From the NCBI GenBank assembly GCA_032622095.1, contig CP136064.1:131323129-131387128 (forward strand): DNA of 64,000 nucleotides, given 5' to 3'. This document shows, piece by piece, positions 1 through 12,071 of the stretch; position 1 is the first letter of the stretch, and each line of letters opens with the position of its first letter. Source of the stretch: Siphonodentalium dalli. Taxonomy: Eukaryota > Mollusca > Scaphopoda > Gadilida > Siphonodentaliidae. A program made the translations under genes and the position numbers. The notes under the pieces were generated by a model that was not told the DNA's origin, ran no database searches, and saw only the letters and a program-made list of their open reading frames with translations.

Positions 1-975
1 CGTGGGACAGTCGGTCAACGCCGACTGCCAAAGGCAAGAGCAGGGGAGAGTACGAGAGGGCTGTCCCCTCTTGTTGGTGAGGGTCCGGGGAAAATTAAAA
101 AAATTCAATGCCCTGAGAGTGAATTTGGGCCCTACTGAGGTCTTCTTCCAGACTTTTCTAGGGGTCATTACCCAGGTTTTGGCAAATATTTCACATTACT
201 TTTTGATGTTGAGAAAACAGGTATGTTTCTGTGATAGTGAACAATTTCATGTACTAGGTTTCATAATTTGATATGTTGAAAATAAGAAATAAGAAACACA
301 AACATAATGAACACATAGTTAGCATGTAAGTGGGGATGTCGAATTTAAGCACTTTCAAGTACTTTGGGGGGTTTTGTACCAAAATTTAAGTACTTAAAGG
401 CCTTAAAAAACGGGACTCAAAATTCAAGCACTTTCAAGCACTTTAAGGACCTGTATGAACCCTGCATTGGACACGTCGGAGAAAAACGGTGACAAAATTT
501 CGGTAATTTCTCATGAAGTAGCCGCCTTGAACTTCTCCAAAGATGGCAAGGATGGACGATGAGTATGGCCCGAATTTACCCTTCATTTTGCCTTCTCGCT
601 ACATATCGATTATTTAGTTTGAGAGACTTTTCGTTCAATTTATATTCAACTTTGGATACAGTTCCCATTGGTATCCATGTATGGCCCAAAGGCTTTGTTT
701 ACATTCTGAGAGGTCCATGTTTGAGAGGTCCGCCACGTCGTCCAAAAGCGAAAGTCAGCCCAATGGCATTTGAAACCTGCCCAGCTGTGTGTCATGTCGC
801 CACGCTCAGGACACACGGAATGAACTGTCGCAGTGTCTAATCCAGGTCAGCAATCAAGCTTGTCAACATGCCTGTGTTGAGTGTATTGTGACTGGCTAAC
901 ATATTACGTCATGTTGAAGTGCCCATATGTGTTCGTGTGCTTTGACTTATTCAATTGCTCCCATTGCAAATAAAC
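1..975. other. Intergenic/repeat DNA before the LINE
   Basis: I recognise no gene here. The reading frames at 2-271 and 559-840 have no protein features I can place. The segment 341-464 holds several imperfect direct copies of ACTTTCAAGCACTTT and close variants, a low-complexity dispersed repeat. The part next to the LINE (about 540-975) could be its 5' untranslated region, but I see no boundary. Confidence 0.4.
341..464. repeat. Short degenerate direct repeats (ACTTTCAAGCACTTT type)
   Basis: The words AAGCACTTTCAAG, AAGTACTT and AAGCACTTTAAGG recur within about 120 bp with no coding content. This looks like a fragment of a dispersed repeat; its class cannot be assigned from this copy. Confidence 0.5.
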
Positions 976-2860
976 ATGATGGAGAGTGAATCGCCAAAAA
1001 TCTACACAGATCTGGACACACATGAACTTGTATCAGACCCCTCTGTGGTTTCCACTTCTCAGCCCATACAAACCATAGAAGAACAAACTGTCAATAACTG
1101 TACCATAACTTAATTTTCGTCCACACAACCAGTTGTGAATCGTTTTATGCTTCATCCAACTGACTTACCGACCTCATTACAGATTTTGATCGCCGAGATG
1201 AGTGCTAATAATGATGCCATAATGTCACTGTGTATTCTAGATGTTCTAAAATTTGTTAACTCAACACCAAAAGAGGATTTCATCCAAATTATTATATCAT
1301 CTGGGAATCTGGAAACTCTTGAAATCCTGAGACAAAGTGCATTTATTGAAGCTAGAAACTCTCGAGCGTTTTCGCTTTCATTTGACCACAATTCATCTCT
1401 AAAAAAATGAGTTCAACCAAAATCTTCATCTGGTCCCAGCATCGCTGAGAAGTTGAGTAATGATATATACTGTATACTTATGTATTTAGCCGATGAAGAT
1501 CCGGAAAGTATTTCTGAAATGATTAGTGCGAGTAAATCGTCGCGTGCCATTTCTACTCATCAATCTCAACCTTCAGCATCCGAATCGCATTTGCCGACTG
1601 TGTCTTCTTCACTGTTGGAATTGAGAAAAGACATCCTCCTTCTTCAAACTAAGAATGAACACATCTCAACTGAATTCGAAAAATTGACGCCAGAACTAAA
1701 TGGGTCAATAGCTCGCCTGGAAAGTCGAATAAATGCCATAGAAAATAACTCCATGTGTGGGAAACAGAACGCTCGATTGAACAAACACGAGTCACCCATG
1801 TTGAAAGTAGCCAAAATGACGTGAACACTCGTATAGCGAATATGGAGAAACAGATGTCTAAAATTCAAGATGAACGAATGAATGGAATGGCCCATCTACG
1901 TGATGAAATTTCTAAAATTGGTGCAGATATCCATCGGATATGTTCGAACCTTGAAGGATTCAATCATAATATACACACAAATGCTATGAATATAAGTGCT
2001 CTAAGAAATTCTTTCGCTGACATTTCTACTAAATTGAAGCATTCAGATAAAACAGAATCGATTCATGCTGATACGGGTGCCAAATATTTTGACATTTTGC
2101 AAAAAGCTTTTACTAATTTATCTGACAATATGGGTGATAAATTGCAGACAATAGGACACCAAATATCCGAGACGTTGAAATCTTCATCTGGTTTTAATTC
2201 TCAGAAATACCAAAATAATACATCCAGAGATCCTCCAGAAAAAAGTCCGAGAAACGTGTCACGCCATACAGGACGTGTACCGCGAAACAGCGATAGCATC
2301 AGCGTGGCATTGGCTGATGTTTCAGGTGACATTCAACAAGCCTCTTCTAATCACATAACTGATACTCGAGATCACCAAGACACAACAGATATCAACAGTC
2401 TTCAAACCATCAAAACAATTCTAGTGGTAATACTAATTATGACATTCACTATCATAGAAACTCAAAGCCAATTGTACCCAGGCGACTTTTTGTAGACAAT
2501 CTAGAGTACGAAACTCGTGTAGCGGACATTGTAGATCACTTGATAAAAAATAGAATAAAATTCTCCGTCGTCAAAGTGATGTATAACTCCCGTAAAAACA
2601 AAGCAACTTGTCGAATAAATGCAGATGAGGACTCAGCAGAATATGTGATGAACGATGAATTCTGGTGGGATGGTGTTATTTGCAAAGATTGGACCCCGTT
2701 TGGCATTTCTAACGAATTCTCCGCCGACAAAGTTTATGACTTCGACTATGACAGAAACAACAACAACAACTTCAGGGGGGACAGGTGGAATAATCACCAC
2801 TGGGACAGAGACCACAGCAGTCGAAGTCCATCTCGTACCAGACAGTCGAACCTGGACTAG
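976..2860 (+). pseudogene. LINE ORF1 (coiled coil plus RRM-like), broken
   Basis: ORF1 proteins of LINEs bind the element RNA and assist reverse transcription. Reading starts at ATG 976 and stays in one frame to 1824, interrupted by in-frame stops TAA 1111 and TGA 1408. It then shifts into the frame open from 1755 to 2495, and again into the frame open to 2860. The middle is rich in heptad-like Lys/Glu/Ile/Leu runs (for example RIANMEKQMSKIQDERMNG), a likely coiled coil. The C-terminal part, from about 2478, reads RRLFVDNLEYETRVADIV and continues to EFWWDGVICKDW, resembling the RRM-like domain of LINE ORF1 proteins. I could not see a CCHC knuckle. At least two frameshifts and two stops make it non-functional. 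Confidence 0.75.
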
Positions 2861-2959
2861 GTCATTCATGTGTACACACAAAGCATTATCAGATAACTAT
2901 ATATGTCACACACCAATCAATTCACCGCTAAGCCGTCAACGGTTGTTTCTATTGTTGTC

Positions 2960-5625
2960 ATGCTTTCATTACTCGCTTGGAATGCCACAGGCATTATGTC
3001 GAGCGCAGTTATTTACAAGACACACTGGATAAAATGAGAATAGATCTATGCGGTATAAGTGAACATTGGCTAAAAAGACACTGGGGAACAAGATATCACT
3101 TTTAGATATCCATGATGATAGAATCTTAGGAATCCAATTGCAAATTACCGATTGCCAATATATTTATATCTTTCAGATATATATGCCATCAACTAACTAC
3201 ACCGATGAATACTTCAAGGAATATTTCACCAAATTGTCTAGCATATGTGACAGCTACAAAGGGTTGATTAAAATCATTGTAATGGGAGATTTTAATGCCA
3301 CACTGTACAAAAATGATCTCAGATCTATCACAATGAAAACATTTTATAAAACATTTGAACTTGTGGCATTGACCGATCCCATAATTTGTCAAAATCTTAA
3401 CAACACATTCGTATCTGCTTCAGGTGGGCATGGATCCGTCATAGATCATATTCTCATTCCGGAAGTTAATCTTCCTGATATCCAGTTTGTCACAGTTTTA
3501 GATGATCATGCCTTGAATGTTTCAATTCACCGTCCCATCTATGCTCAGGTTAACCTTAACATGTCTACATTAAAATCGCGAACAAATAATCTCTTTGAGA
3601 GACCAAAATTCAATTGGAAGCGATTTACTTCAGATCCAAATCAGGTCTCAGCTTATCAACACGATTTAGCACATTCCCTTCCAAGATACACTAACCTCAA
3701 TCGGGAAAATCTAGATTCGTTTTATGACAATATAGTTGAATCCATTGATAAATCTGCAAAAAACAATATCCCAAAGGTAAAACATAAACCTTTCTTGAAA
3801 CATTTTTGGAATCCCCGTCTCAGTGGTTTACCCAATATTATGTCATTTCACAGAAATCAATGGATCAATGTAGGTCGACCTGCAGATCCAGAGAATGAGC
3901 AATATAAAGCGTACAAAGAAGCCAAATGTAATTTTAGACGTGAGTATAGAAAATGCTCATCACAATTTTTATCAACCTTTAATGATGAAATTGATCAAAA
4001 TGTTAAATCTGATCAAGAAACCTTTTACAAACTATTTAACGCTAAACGGAAATTAAATGGATCAACATCTTGTTCAACCTTCATTTTTGAAGGTCGGTCT
4101 CTCAGAGATCCACTGGAGATAGTAGAGGGGTGGGCAACATACTATAAATCAATATTTTCTACTCCTTTGTCGGATGCAGCATTTGATGATATTCATTACC
4201 AATCGACTAACCCCTTCATTCAATCAGAATTGGCAAATAGTGAATTGAGCTATATTGACAAGCTAACCACATATCCTGTCACTACTTCTGAAATTGTCTC
4301 AATTATTTCCACACTCCCTCACAATAAAGCTAGCGGTTGGGATAATGTCAGCTATGAACATATTATACACGGTGGAGATTCACTTGTAGAATGCATTGCA
4401 TATCTTTTCACAAATATGATTGATCTCGAATATATATGCCCATTAACGCAAAACGTGGTATCATTTTCTCGCTGTACAAAGGAAATGGTAAGCCCAGAAA
4501 TTCATTTGACAGCTACAGGCCGATAACACTATTGCCAAACTTGTACAAACTCTTTGAAAAGGTTATACTTCGGAGACTTCAAGCTAATTCCCCAAAGGCG
4601 CTAAGCGTTCACCCTATGCAAAATGGATTTCAAAGAAATGTTAGTTGCATAATGTCCTCTTACGCTGTGACTGAATTAATTTCCTACACATCCGAGAGGC
4701 AAAGCAAGTTATTCACGTGCTTCTTGGATGTTTGGAAAGCATTCGACATAGTATGGATAAATGGCCTCTTGCGAAAACTCTATGATCGCCATATAAGGGG
4801 GAGAACTCTAAGAATTTTCAACATGCTGTTAACAGGCATCAAATGCTCTGTTTCTTTTCAGGATACATTTTCAGAATGGTTCGAAGTCTGCCATGGGGCC
4901 AGACAAGGAGGCACAGTTTCACAATTTTTATACAATATTTTCATTGACGATTTGATATATCAACTAGAAACATCAAATTATGGTCTTCGTGTGTATAATA
5001 ATATTAATTGTGCTTGTCTGGCTCACGCTGATGACATGGCATTATTCTCATTAACTCGAGTAGGACTTCAAGCTTTGTGTGATATCTGCATTCAATATAG
5101 TAATAAGTGGCGGTACCGCTTTAACTAAAAAAAAACACATTCGTCATAGTTTTTAATGAAACTCCACGTGACGCACGTACCTCTAATAGATCATGGAGAC
5201 TTGGTGACGATACAATTTCTGAAGTAACTGAGGTAACACATCTTGGTATTCCTCTGAATTCTCAAAATCTCCAAAACAAACTCGTTGAAAATATGACCAA
5301 TAAAATAAGATCTTCGTACTTCATGTTATCTAATGCAGGTTTATATGCGAGAGGAATTACTCCAGTTAGTTCAACAAAACTTTATGACCATATTGTCTTG
5401 CCTCGAGGTCTGTATGGGGCAGAATTGTTACACAATCTTTCATCTAGCAACGCAGAGCGTTTAGAACGAATGCACAGAATGTGTCTGAAAAACATGCAGG
5501 GCCTTCACACTAGGACTAGGACTGACATGGTACTCTCCTTAGTAGGTGTTCCACCCATCGAATATTTGTGGGACTTATGGACAAGTCGATCACCCCAACC
5601 TGCTATTGGTGAAAACCATACATAG
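2960..5625 (+). pseudogene. LINE ORF2: endonuclease plus reverse transcriptase, broken
   Basis: ORF2 normally nicks the target DNA and reverse-transcribes the element RNA there. The endonuclease starts near 2960 (LSLLAWNATGIMS). The catalytic Glu region ISEHWL, in a shifted frame at about 3050, follows. Then GDFN at 3285-3296 and the terminal SVIDHI motif with its Asp-His at 3444-3449 are readable. The main open segment runs 3066-4526. The reverse transcriptase continues in another frame from 4436, with FDSYRPITLLPNLYKLFEKV, FLDVWKAFD, GARQGGTVSQ and the catalytic HADD box (Asp pair at 5030-5035). An A-run at about 5126-5136 causes another frameshift. The downstream part 5293-5625 carries the usual thumb-like region (YDHIVLPRGLYGAELL). 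At least three frameshifts show that it is dead. Confidence 0.88.
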
Positions 5626-6193
5626 ACGTTCATAGACACGACATACATATTCACTATTCAAAAACAACATTGATGACTCGACAATAATAACAATGTTAAT
5701 TAATATGTGGCTAGTACATATTACATTATAACATACATACGAATTACAGTATATAGATACCATTATAGACAGTAGCTAAGCTCCAGTTCCAGGAGCTTAC
5801 TGATGCGCGCCACAATACACAGGCATTACTTTAATCCGGCGCCATTTATTTTCATCTCGCAAATCGATGATGACCTTGCGCATGTAAATATGTTGCTTTA
5901 GATTTGTATCTTGTATCACCATGTATTGTTTCTCCTTTTTTGTTGTTTTTTTTCGTTTTAACTAATTAAAAATATTTTTTGTATTTTTTTTCCTTTACTT
6001 GATGTAGATTTTTGTTTTTTTTTCATGTCAATTTTGTTTTATACCTTTATACCACATTTGTTTAATTACTTCATTGGTTTTTTTTCTTCTTTCGATTTAA
6101 TATTTTCTTTTTTCTTGCACTTTCATGTTTGATTAGAGATTATTTTGTATATCTTTATGTAATTGTGTTAGTTTCCTGTGTTTGTCTGAAACT

Positions 6194-6230
6194 CTCCATG
6201 TATGGAGGAAAGAAATAAATATATAAAAAG
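6194..6230 (+). repeat. LINE 3' terminal hairpin and A-rich tail
   Basis: CTCCAT and ATGGAG at 6194-6207 form a perfect 6-bp stem with a 2-nt loop. The sequence GAAAGAAATAAATATATAAA follows directly. A short stem-loop before a simple A-rich tail is the kind of end recognised by the reverse transcriptase of many LINEs, so I take this as the 3' end of the element. Confidence 0.6.
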
Positions 6231-7194
6231 AAATCCGAGCTTTTCCAAACTAAACTGGAAATCCTATAATATCCAAGGATTCCCAAGCTTTGAATCGAGA
6301 ATTTTTGACAATAACTGTCACAGTTTATTTATTTAAGTTAGGAAAACCTTGGTAAAGCAAAGAAAACATTGGATCCAAATTTTTGTCGCCACCTTACCTG
6401 AAACCTTAGAAATACTAGGATCAGAGTTTACCAAGCTTTTCCGATGTTGCCCTCTAAACAGAAACATTAGACAACCTTGGAAAACCTGGGATGTTGATAG
6501 TATACATTGAACGAGGGGCCGATCACGATCGGCAGATGTTTAACCCATACCTTGGCGATAGTGATCAGCTACTTTCAGCTTGGACGCTAAAATCCATAAG
6601 CCATAACTCCGTTAAAAAAAAAACGGATCAAACCCAAATTTGAATTCTATCTGTATCTTTGGCTGAGAAACTCACATACCAAATTTACATACATCTCAAT
6701 AAAATGAGACATATCAGATGAAAGGTATTTCTGTTAAAGTATCAGGAATTAGTGATGGGCGGTTAACCGAGAAAGCAACTCGGTTTCGGTTTAAAACAAT
6801 ACCGACCGAAACTGATCGAGGTGATTCTGCCCCAACCGACGTTACGTTTTTTTTTTTTGTATGTTTATTTTTCACTTAATAGTTGATACTCTTGTAAAAT
6901 TATCGGCCTCTATGATCAATAATGAGATGGAATGTGTCAATTTTGACTCAGCCACCATGTTGTTATCATTATCGCAAGCAACCGTTTTGTACTTTTTCAA
7001 CAGCTGAGTGAATACGCCGACAAAAAATGCCTTGTTTTGCGCTATTTTATGAGCTTTGACGATAGACGCCTGATTAACAGTTTAAAACACCCAGCAAACA
7101 TGAACCAATCTATGCGTGACTGTTTAATTTGAACTTATGATTAAATTTTATTCCATTCAAGTTCAGGGGACAAATATTTATTAGCCAGCATCAA
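6231..7194. repeat. Non-coding repeats, including a hairpin-led dispersed repeat
   Basis: No gene is seen. The segment 6511-6721 is a dispersed repeat. It begins near the palindrome CCGATCACGATCGG (6519-6532), followed by CAGATGTTTAACCCATACC, and then has a core with 'cataactccgtt' and 'aaactcacataccaaattt'. The head recurs at 57101-57148 and the core recurs in the tandem copies at 58781-59151. Confidence 0.6.
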
Positions 7195-7702
7195 AAAGAC
7201 TCGTTTCCATTTACATGTCATTGTTTAATAACATCCATCACAAATTTCATGAAGATCCGACCAAAGCTACGACCTGTAGCCCGTGCCAAGGATATAGTCA
7301 TGCAAAGAGTAAAATCCAAGATGGCTGCTGGTGGCCATGCTTTTTGGCCGAACGACCCCAAAATGACTCGTTCCCATCTACATGTCAATATTAACATCCA
7401 TGACAAATTTCATGATGATCAGAAGAACATAACAACCTGTAGCCCGTGCTTATTGATTGAATTTTGAAATCCAAGATGGCCACTGGCGGCCATGTTTTTT
7501 TGGCGAATGACCCCAAAATGACTTGTTCCCATCTTCATGTCAATGTCAACAGCTATGACAAATTTCATAATGATCCGACCAAAGGTACGATCTGTAGCCC
7601 GTGCTAAAGGAAATTGTTGACGAATCACACATGCACACACACACGACGGATATCAAGCCATGGCAATAGCTCAAACTTTACAAAGTAAAGTTGAGCTAAA
7701 AA
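7195..7702 (+). mobile_element. AAGATGGC-family non-autonomous repeat, copy 1
   Basis: Two related cores contain CCAAGATGGCTGCTGGTGGC or a variant, followed by a segment reading 'cgttcccatctacatgtcaa' and 'acctgtagcccgtgc'. A CACACA-rich stretch follows, then an imperfect palindrome at 7668-7697 (AGCTCAAACTTTAC paired with GTAAAGTTGAGCT), and the copy ends with AAAA. The same 3' end occurs at 10570-10599, 23637-23666 and 61069-61096, so this is a defined element end. No coding capacity is present; open frames over it are fortuitous. Confidence 0.75.
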
Positions 7703-8913
7703 AGAGTCCTTCTGTCAAATGGACACCCGCTTGCAATCGGCAAATGTTTATGTACAATATATACTTTAGTTTATAGCTGTGGGGAAACTGTCTATCTGGT
7801 CTGAAAACTGGTTTTCATGGTGTAGTTTTGATCCTTCTGTAGCAGTTGTGTTCTAAAAATAGAATTTTTCGTCTTGCGAAAACGTCTTCCGATTATATTT
7901 GTATTGTTTATCCACAGTGAAACATGCAAGAATGAAAATGAAAAATGTCCTATTGTAAATATGATAAATAAGTACAATGCGATAATTAACGGCGACTTCT
8001 TTTAATTTCGGTCAAGCCTTGCAAGGACCTCACCATACATCATTGCTGTGCAGCAAGCACAATTTTGATATAACTAGGTCAGCCCCATGCACTTGTTCAG
8101 TGTCATGGAACTTGTTATAGTGTTAATTGCGCACTCTCTTGTCAAAGTTATCTGAGTACATGTCATGATGTTTATATAGGGTAGCGGTACTCACTAATGT
8201 ACATGCCCCAGCCATGAGTTGTGAATTAAAACACGTTCAGACTGCCAGATTTGATGTTTTTATTTTTATAAATAAATAAACCCAATATTCATTGACCTAC
8301 AATAGTATGTGGTGATATTTAAATACCGGCCTCGACAATCATGAATATATTCCGCAAATTTTCCGAAAGGGTACATTAAATTTCCGAAAATGCAGCAATG
8401 TTTTCCGAAAGAAAGAATGTAATTTCCGCAAAATTACCGGTAACAGATTTTCGCAAAGTTTTTATAACGTCGTATTTTCACAGAAAATGCTTTGCGGATT
8501 CGCAAAGACTAACGAGATGTGCCCTTAACATGAAACTATTAAAAACCTTCACACACTGCGATAAAAATTATGTAGTACAATAAACGTGACGGCCGCTCCT
8601 GATTTTGTCCCCATGGTCTACAGTTGCAATTTTAAGCGACCGCTGAATATATCAATTGAAATGAAATGACATAAAGGAAGCAATCTCAAATTTGTCAAAA
8701 ATAAAATTTCGCTGACCTAAATGTCCCCTAGTGACGAAGGTGGCAGGTTTGAAGGATTTATGGGTTTCAGACCCCTATACGACAAACTGTAGGAGGAATT
8801 GATTACACCAATATGTTATAATGTGATATTGTCTAAATATGTTGAACATCTTCAATGTGTCGAGAAAGCATCAATAACTCTAAAATAAAAACATAAAACA
8901 TTTCTATGTTGAA
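7703..8913. other. Non-coding DNA, nothing recognised
   Basis: I see no exon, RNA gene or clear repeat structure. It lies downstream (minus sense) of the LIM-protein exon, so on this contig it may be intron of that gene. I searched by eye for the Cys/His pattern of LIM domains on the minus strand and found none. Confidence 0.4.
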
Positions 8914-9203
8914 AATGGCAATAACTCCGCCAAAATGACTCAATTCAACTGAACTCAAAATTGCAGGTGCGTAGGTTCTCAGGCTGGTTGACATAGATCT
9001 GCGCCAAGTTTTAAAATGGCAATAACTCCGCCAAAATAAGTTTGACTGAACTCAAAATCGCAGGTGTGCAGGTTCCCATGCTGGTTGATATAGGTGCCAA
9101 GTTTTTTTTTTTAAATTGACCGGAAAATGACAGAATTCAGACTCGGACAAAGTTCTGGACGCACGCACGCATGATGATGAAGGTCATTACTATAGTCCTC
9201 TAG
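8914..9203 (+). repeat. Tandem doublet repeat ending in CTAG
   Basis: Two copies of a unit of roughly 90 bp share the segments 'aatggcaataactccgcc', 'ctgaactcaaaat' and 'gctggttga'. A tail with ACGCACGCACGC follows and ends CCTCTAG at 9203, followed by T. The layout resembles the other hairpin or CTAG-ended repeats in this window, but I could not identify a strong terminal hairpin or the 5' end. Confidence 0.45.
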
Positions 9204-9296
9204 TTATGTACACTAAACAGACAAATAAACACACTGTCAATTGAAACTAAAAATCACCCCATTTTTTAAGTCTCCAATTGTAATTAATATACTAAC

Positions 9297-9882
9297 CAAA
9301 ATAATCTGGATCACCTGCCGACTCCATTTTCTGCATTAGTAAATTTGTCAAAGCATCAACTTCAGCTTCTCTCCCTGATGGAGGCTGTTGTCGATTCACT
9401 TGCGGCTGAGGAGACACCGGCGCTGTGACTGGCTTGGGAGTATTATAGCTGCTGGTGATGGGAACCTGCGGACCCGGCACTGGACGCTCATAGTGGATCG
9501 GTATTGGGACCCCCTGGGGAGATGAAGATCTATGGCTGGGGAATGACGGAGATGTGGATCTTTGGCCACTGAATGAAGGAGATGTAGATCTGTGGCCGCC
9601 ATAAGAAGGTGATGTAGATCTATGACTGGTAAATGAAGGCGACGTGGATCTGTGGCTACTAATTGAGATTGGAATAGACCTCACTGTAGAATCATTCCTG
9701 CTTTTAGCTGCTTCATGCTGACTTACATTTGATTCATATTGGCTCTTGACAGGCTCATACTGGTTTCTGATTGGCTCATATTTGTTCTTGCTGGGTTCAT
9801 ATAAATATTCTTGAGGCTCACTTGAATAGAAGCTTTTGGAAGATATTGAGGAAGCAGGATTAACATTAGAGTAATTATTGGA
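9297..9882 (-). CDS. Exon of a zyxin/LPP/TRIP6-type LIM protein (pre-LIM region), partial
   Basis: Zyxin-family proteins sit at focal adhesions and cell junctions. They join actin regulators through a proline-rich N-terminal half and bind partners through three C-terminal LIM domains. On the minus strand this exon is open from the gap edge (9882) to a GT donor (GTTAGT) after 9297. In order it shows a Tyr-rich repeat (YEPSKNKYEPIRNQYEPVK), then five HRSTSPSF-type repeats, a Pro/Gln stretch, and the terminal EVDALTNLLMQKMESAGD followed by PDYFG. An acidic ALT-x-LL segment followed by YFG directly before the first LIM cysteine is the family hallmark. The exon ends in phase 1, splitting the Gly codon. 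The LIM exons are not in the 9.3 kb downstream. The upstream side is lost in the assembly gap. Assignment to one family member is not possible. Confidence 0.7.
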
Positions 9883-9982
9883 NNNNNNNNNNNNNNNNNN
9901 NNNNNNNNNNNNNNNNNNNNNNNNNNNNNNNNNNNNNNNNNNNNNNNNNNNNNNNNNNNNNNNNNNNNNNNNNNNNNNNNNN
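9883..9982. other. Assembly gap of exactly 100 N
   Basis: The 100 consecutive N are a placeholder of the size usually given to gaps of unknown length. It interrupts the LIM-protein exon on its right side. Order and orientation of the two flanking contigs depend on scaffolding evidence that is not visible here. Confidence 0.99.
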
Positions 9983-10329
9983 GAATTTTTTTGGAAATGT
10001 ACACCACATATGATAGGCTAATGTCATCCTTTGTCATAGGTGCTGTGTCATGTAAGATAGGGTCACCCCTATAAATCTTTAAATTCAGCAAAAAGTCTGT
10101 TTTTAGAAAATTTGGCAGGAAGATCTCGGATTATTTTGTAATCAAATAAAACACAATTTTGTTTGTTTGTTGTTTGTTTGTCTGCTTATAGGCAAACAGA
10201 CGGCTGGACCATAGTAGCGGAAAATATTTATATATGGATAATTTGACTCGGTGAGAGTTATTAGATAGGTCCCGTTCACCTCAGATGTCTTAAAAGGGCA
10301 CTGATAATTCATTTAACTAAATAATCTAT

Positions 10330-10604
10330 CTTTATGTCAATATTAACATCCATGACAAATTTCATGATTATCAAACAAATAGTACGGCCGGTGGCCATAT
10401 TTTTTGCCCGAATGACCCCAAAATGACTCATTCCCAATGTCAACAGCCTTTACAAATTTCATAATGATCCAACCAAAGGTACGACCTTTAGCCTGTGATA
10501 ATGGAAATGGTTGATGGATGTCTCCACGCACAACGCATGCACAAACAAAGAATACCAACCTTTGGCAATAGCTCAAACTGTATAAAGTAAAGTTGAGCTA
10601 AAAA
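10330..10604 (+). mobile_element. AAGATGGC-family repeat, truncated copy 2
   Basis: The copy keeps part of the core ('ccatgacaaatttcatgat', 'ggtggccatattttttgccc') and the full 3' end with the AGCTCAAACT...AGTTGAGCT palindrome at 10570-10599. Most of the AAGATGGC core is deleted. Confidence 0.7.
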
Positions 10605-11931
10605 TAAAAAGCCTTTCAAGAAATCTTAAGCTATAAGACAAAATAATTACAAAATTCCACGTAGAGATATCTTACCATAATTTTCATTGATAATAATCAA
10701 CACTGACTGATTTGTATATATAAAGGCGGCAGTTGATTTAGATAGTACCGGTATGTCTACATACTAACCACCAAGCTAGGTACAGAAGTCTCATCACAAG
10801 TGCAAAATATGCCTGAAGATATCCAAACAAAATTAATGATATACAATTAATCAGAGACAATGTGATTCACGTGATAATATCTTCTTGTGCAAGCAGGACT
10901 GCAAGATAGAAATCAAAATGACATAAATTTGAGTATTACATACTTATTTATAATTTTAACTTACTTGTCATTTTTATTCAGTAATGAGACATTGACTTGG
11001 CCCAGAATAATACTTAGATATAATCTGTGGAGTAGAGGTAAAATAAACATATGAGCCGAATACTATGAACATTCATTGTATAAACTGAGAATGACAAACA
11101 AATCAATATATGTATTTCACAAGGCGCAGCAGATCACCACACATTCACCCTATTAAATAAATTTGCTGAATGTTTCATGTGGTCAAATCTTATGATCACC
11201 ATATACATGTATATCCTCTGGCTTATTACTTGAACCAGTCTCACTGGATGCAAGTAATGTTTCCAGTCTGTCTGGATCTTCATATCAATCTATTTTTATC
11301 TACTTATCAATGGACTTCAGCAGTCTGGTGATGCCATACCAGAAGTGCATACCGTAGAGTACGCACATTCATTAACATGAAATTATCACAAAATAATTTT
11401 TTTTTTGCTTAACATTTTATTTGTCAGGGTTTTTAAAAACAAAACGTTGTATATAATAGACTAGTTGGATATTGACCTATTTCACAAACCTGCTACTTAG
11501 TTCATGGTTGAATAAATGGGGGTGTCTCAAAAGACCATTCACAACCACACAGACAGGGAAAATAATTGTTATTATGTGGAAATAAAATTTTAATACATAT
11601 CTTATATGATGGAATTTAACATAGAATTTACAGTGACACACATCAACAACTATAGTGTTTACAGTAACACACATAACCAAACAAATCCATTTCCATGCCT
11701 CATTCTTTCGTCTCGGGACATGGTGGCTTTAATTTCAAGGCTTCTTACCCCAACTTTAATAATTGTTAATGTCTATATTCCTTGTGCATGGTAAAATACA
11801 CACAGTATTTTGAAATGCCGATATATTTGGTATATACACACTGTAGTAAGTTACAATGTAGGTTCTCGTCATTTCATGACTATGTAAAGTCAAATACGCG
11901 ATAAATCATAAAATGCAGATTGGTTGCTGGT

Positions 11932-11967
<36 letters not shown>

Positions 11968-12071
11968 TATCTCCAGGCCTGGGAATATCTTGCCCCCCCC
12001 CAGCCAAATAAGTGAAGAAATATACCCAGGGGAGATAAACTGTTTATACAGTGAGGTAGAGTCAGACTTAC
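10605..12071. other. Non-coding DNA left of TMEM120 exon 3
   Basis: In minus-strand sense this follows the GTAAGT donor of exon 3, so it should be intron 3. I looked for the next TMEM120 exon and found none. A run of 35 G at 11932-11966 and a nearby C-run are simple sequence and possible assembly trouble spots. Confidence 0.5.

Larger units (their letters stand above)
976..6230 (+). mobile_element. Non-LTR retrotransposon (LINE), nearly full length, mutated
   Basis: Two successive coding regions in the plus direction show the standard two-ORF LINE layout. ORF1 (976-2860) has a coiled coil and an RRM-like nucleic-acid-binding segment. ORF2 (2960-5625) has an apurinic-type endonuclease and then a reverse transcriptase. 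A T-rich 3' untranslated region follows, then a small hairpin and an A-rich AATAAAT tail ending near 6230. Both ORFs carry frameshifts and in-frame stops, so this copy is dead. The endonuclease-before-RT order and the short A-rich tail fit the CR1/Jockey side of non-LTR elements, but I cannot fix the clade. The 5' boundary is uncertain, because untranslated sequence may extend upstream of 976. Confidence 0.88.

Noticed and set aside
7249..7640. Frames over the AAGATGGC repeat on both strands
   Set aside because: The same peptides recur at every copy of this non-coding repeat (23 kb, 59-61 kb).
9723..10091. Minus-strand frame spanning the N gap
   Set aside because: It crosses 100 N and is out of frame with the LIM-protein exon; the right-hand part has no recognisable content.
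10690..11850. Search for the next TMEM120 exon (GNVNV and membrane helices)
   Set aside because: No segment on the minus strand matches; phrases such as the one near 11145 fail on frame and splice sites.
11932..12000. Poly-Gly/poly-Pro frame over a G-run and a C-run
   Set aside because: A run of 35 G in an intron; simple sequence and possibly assembly noise.
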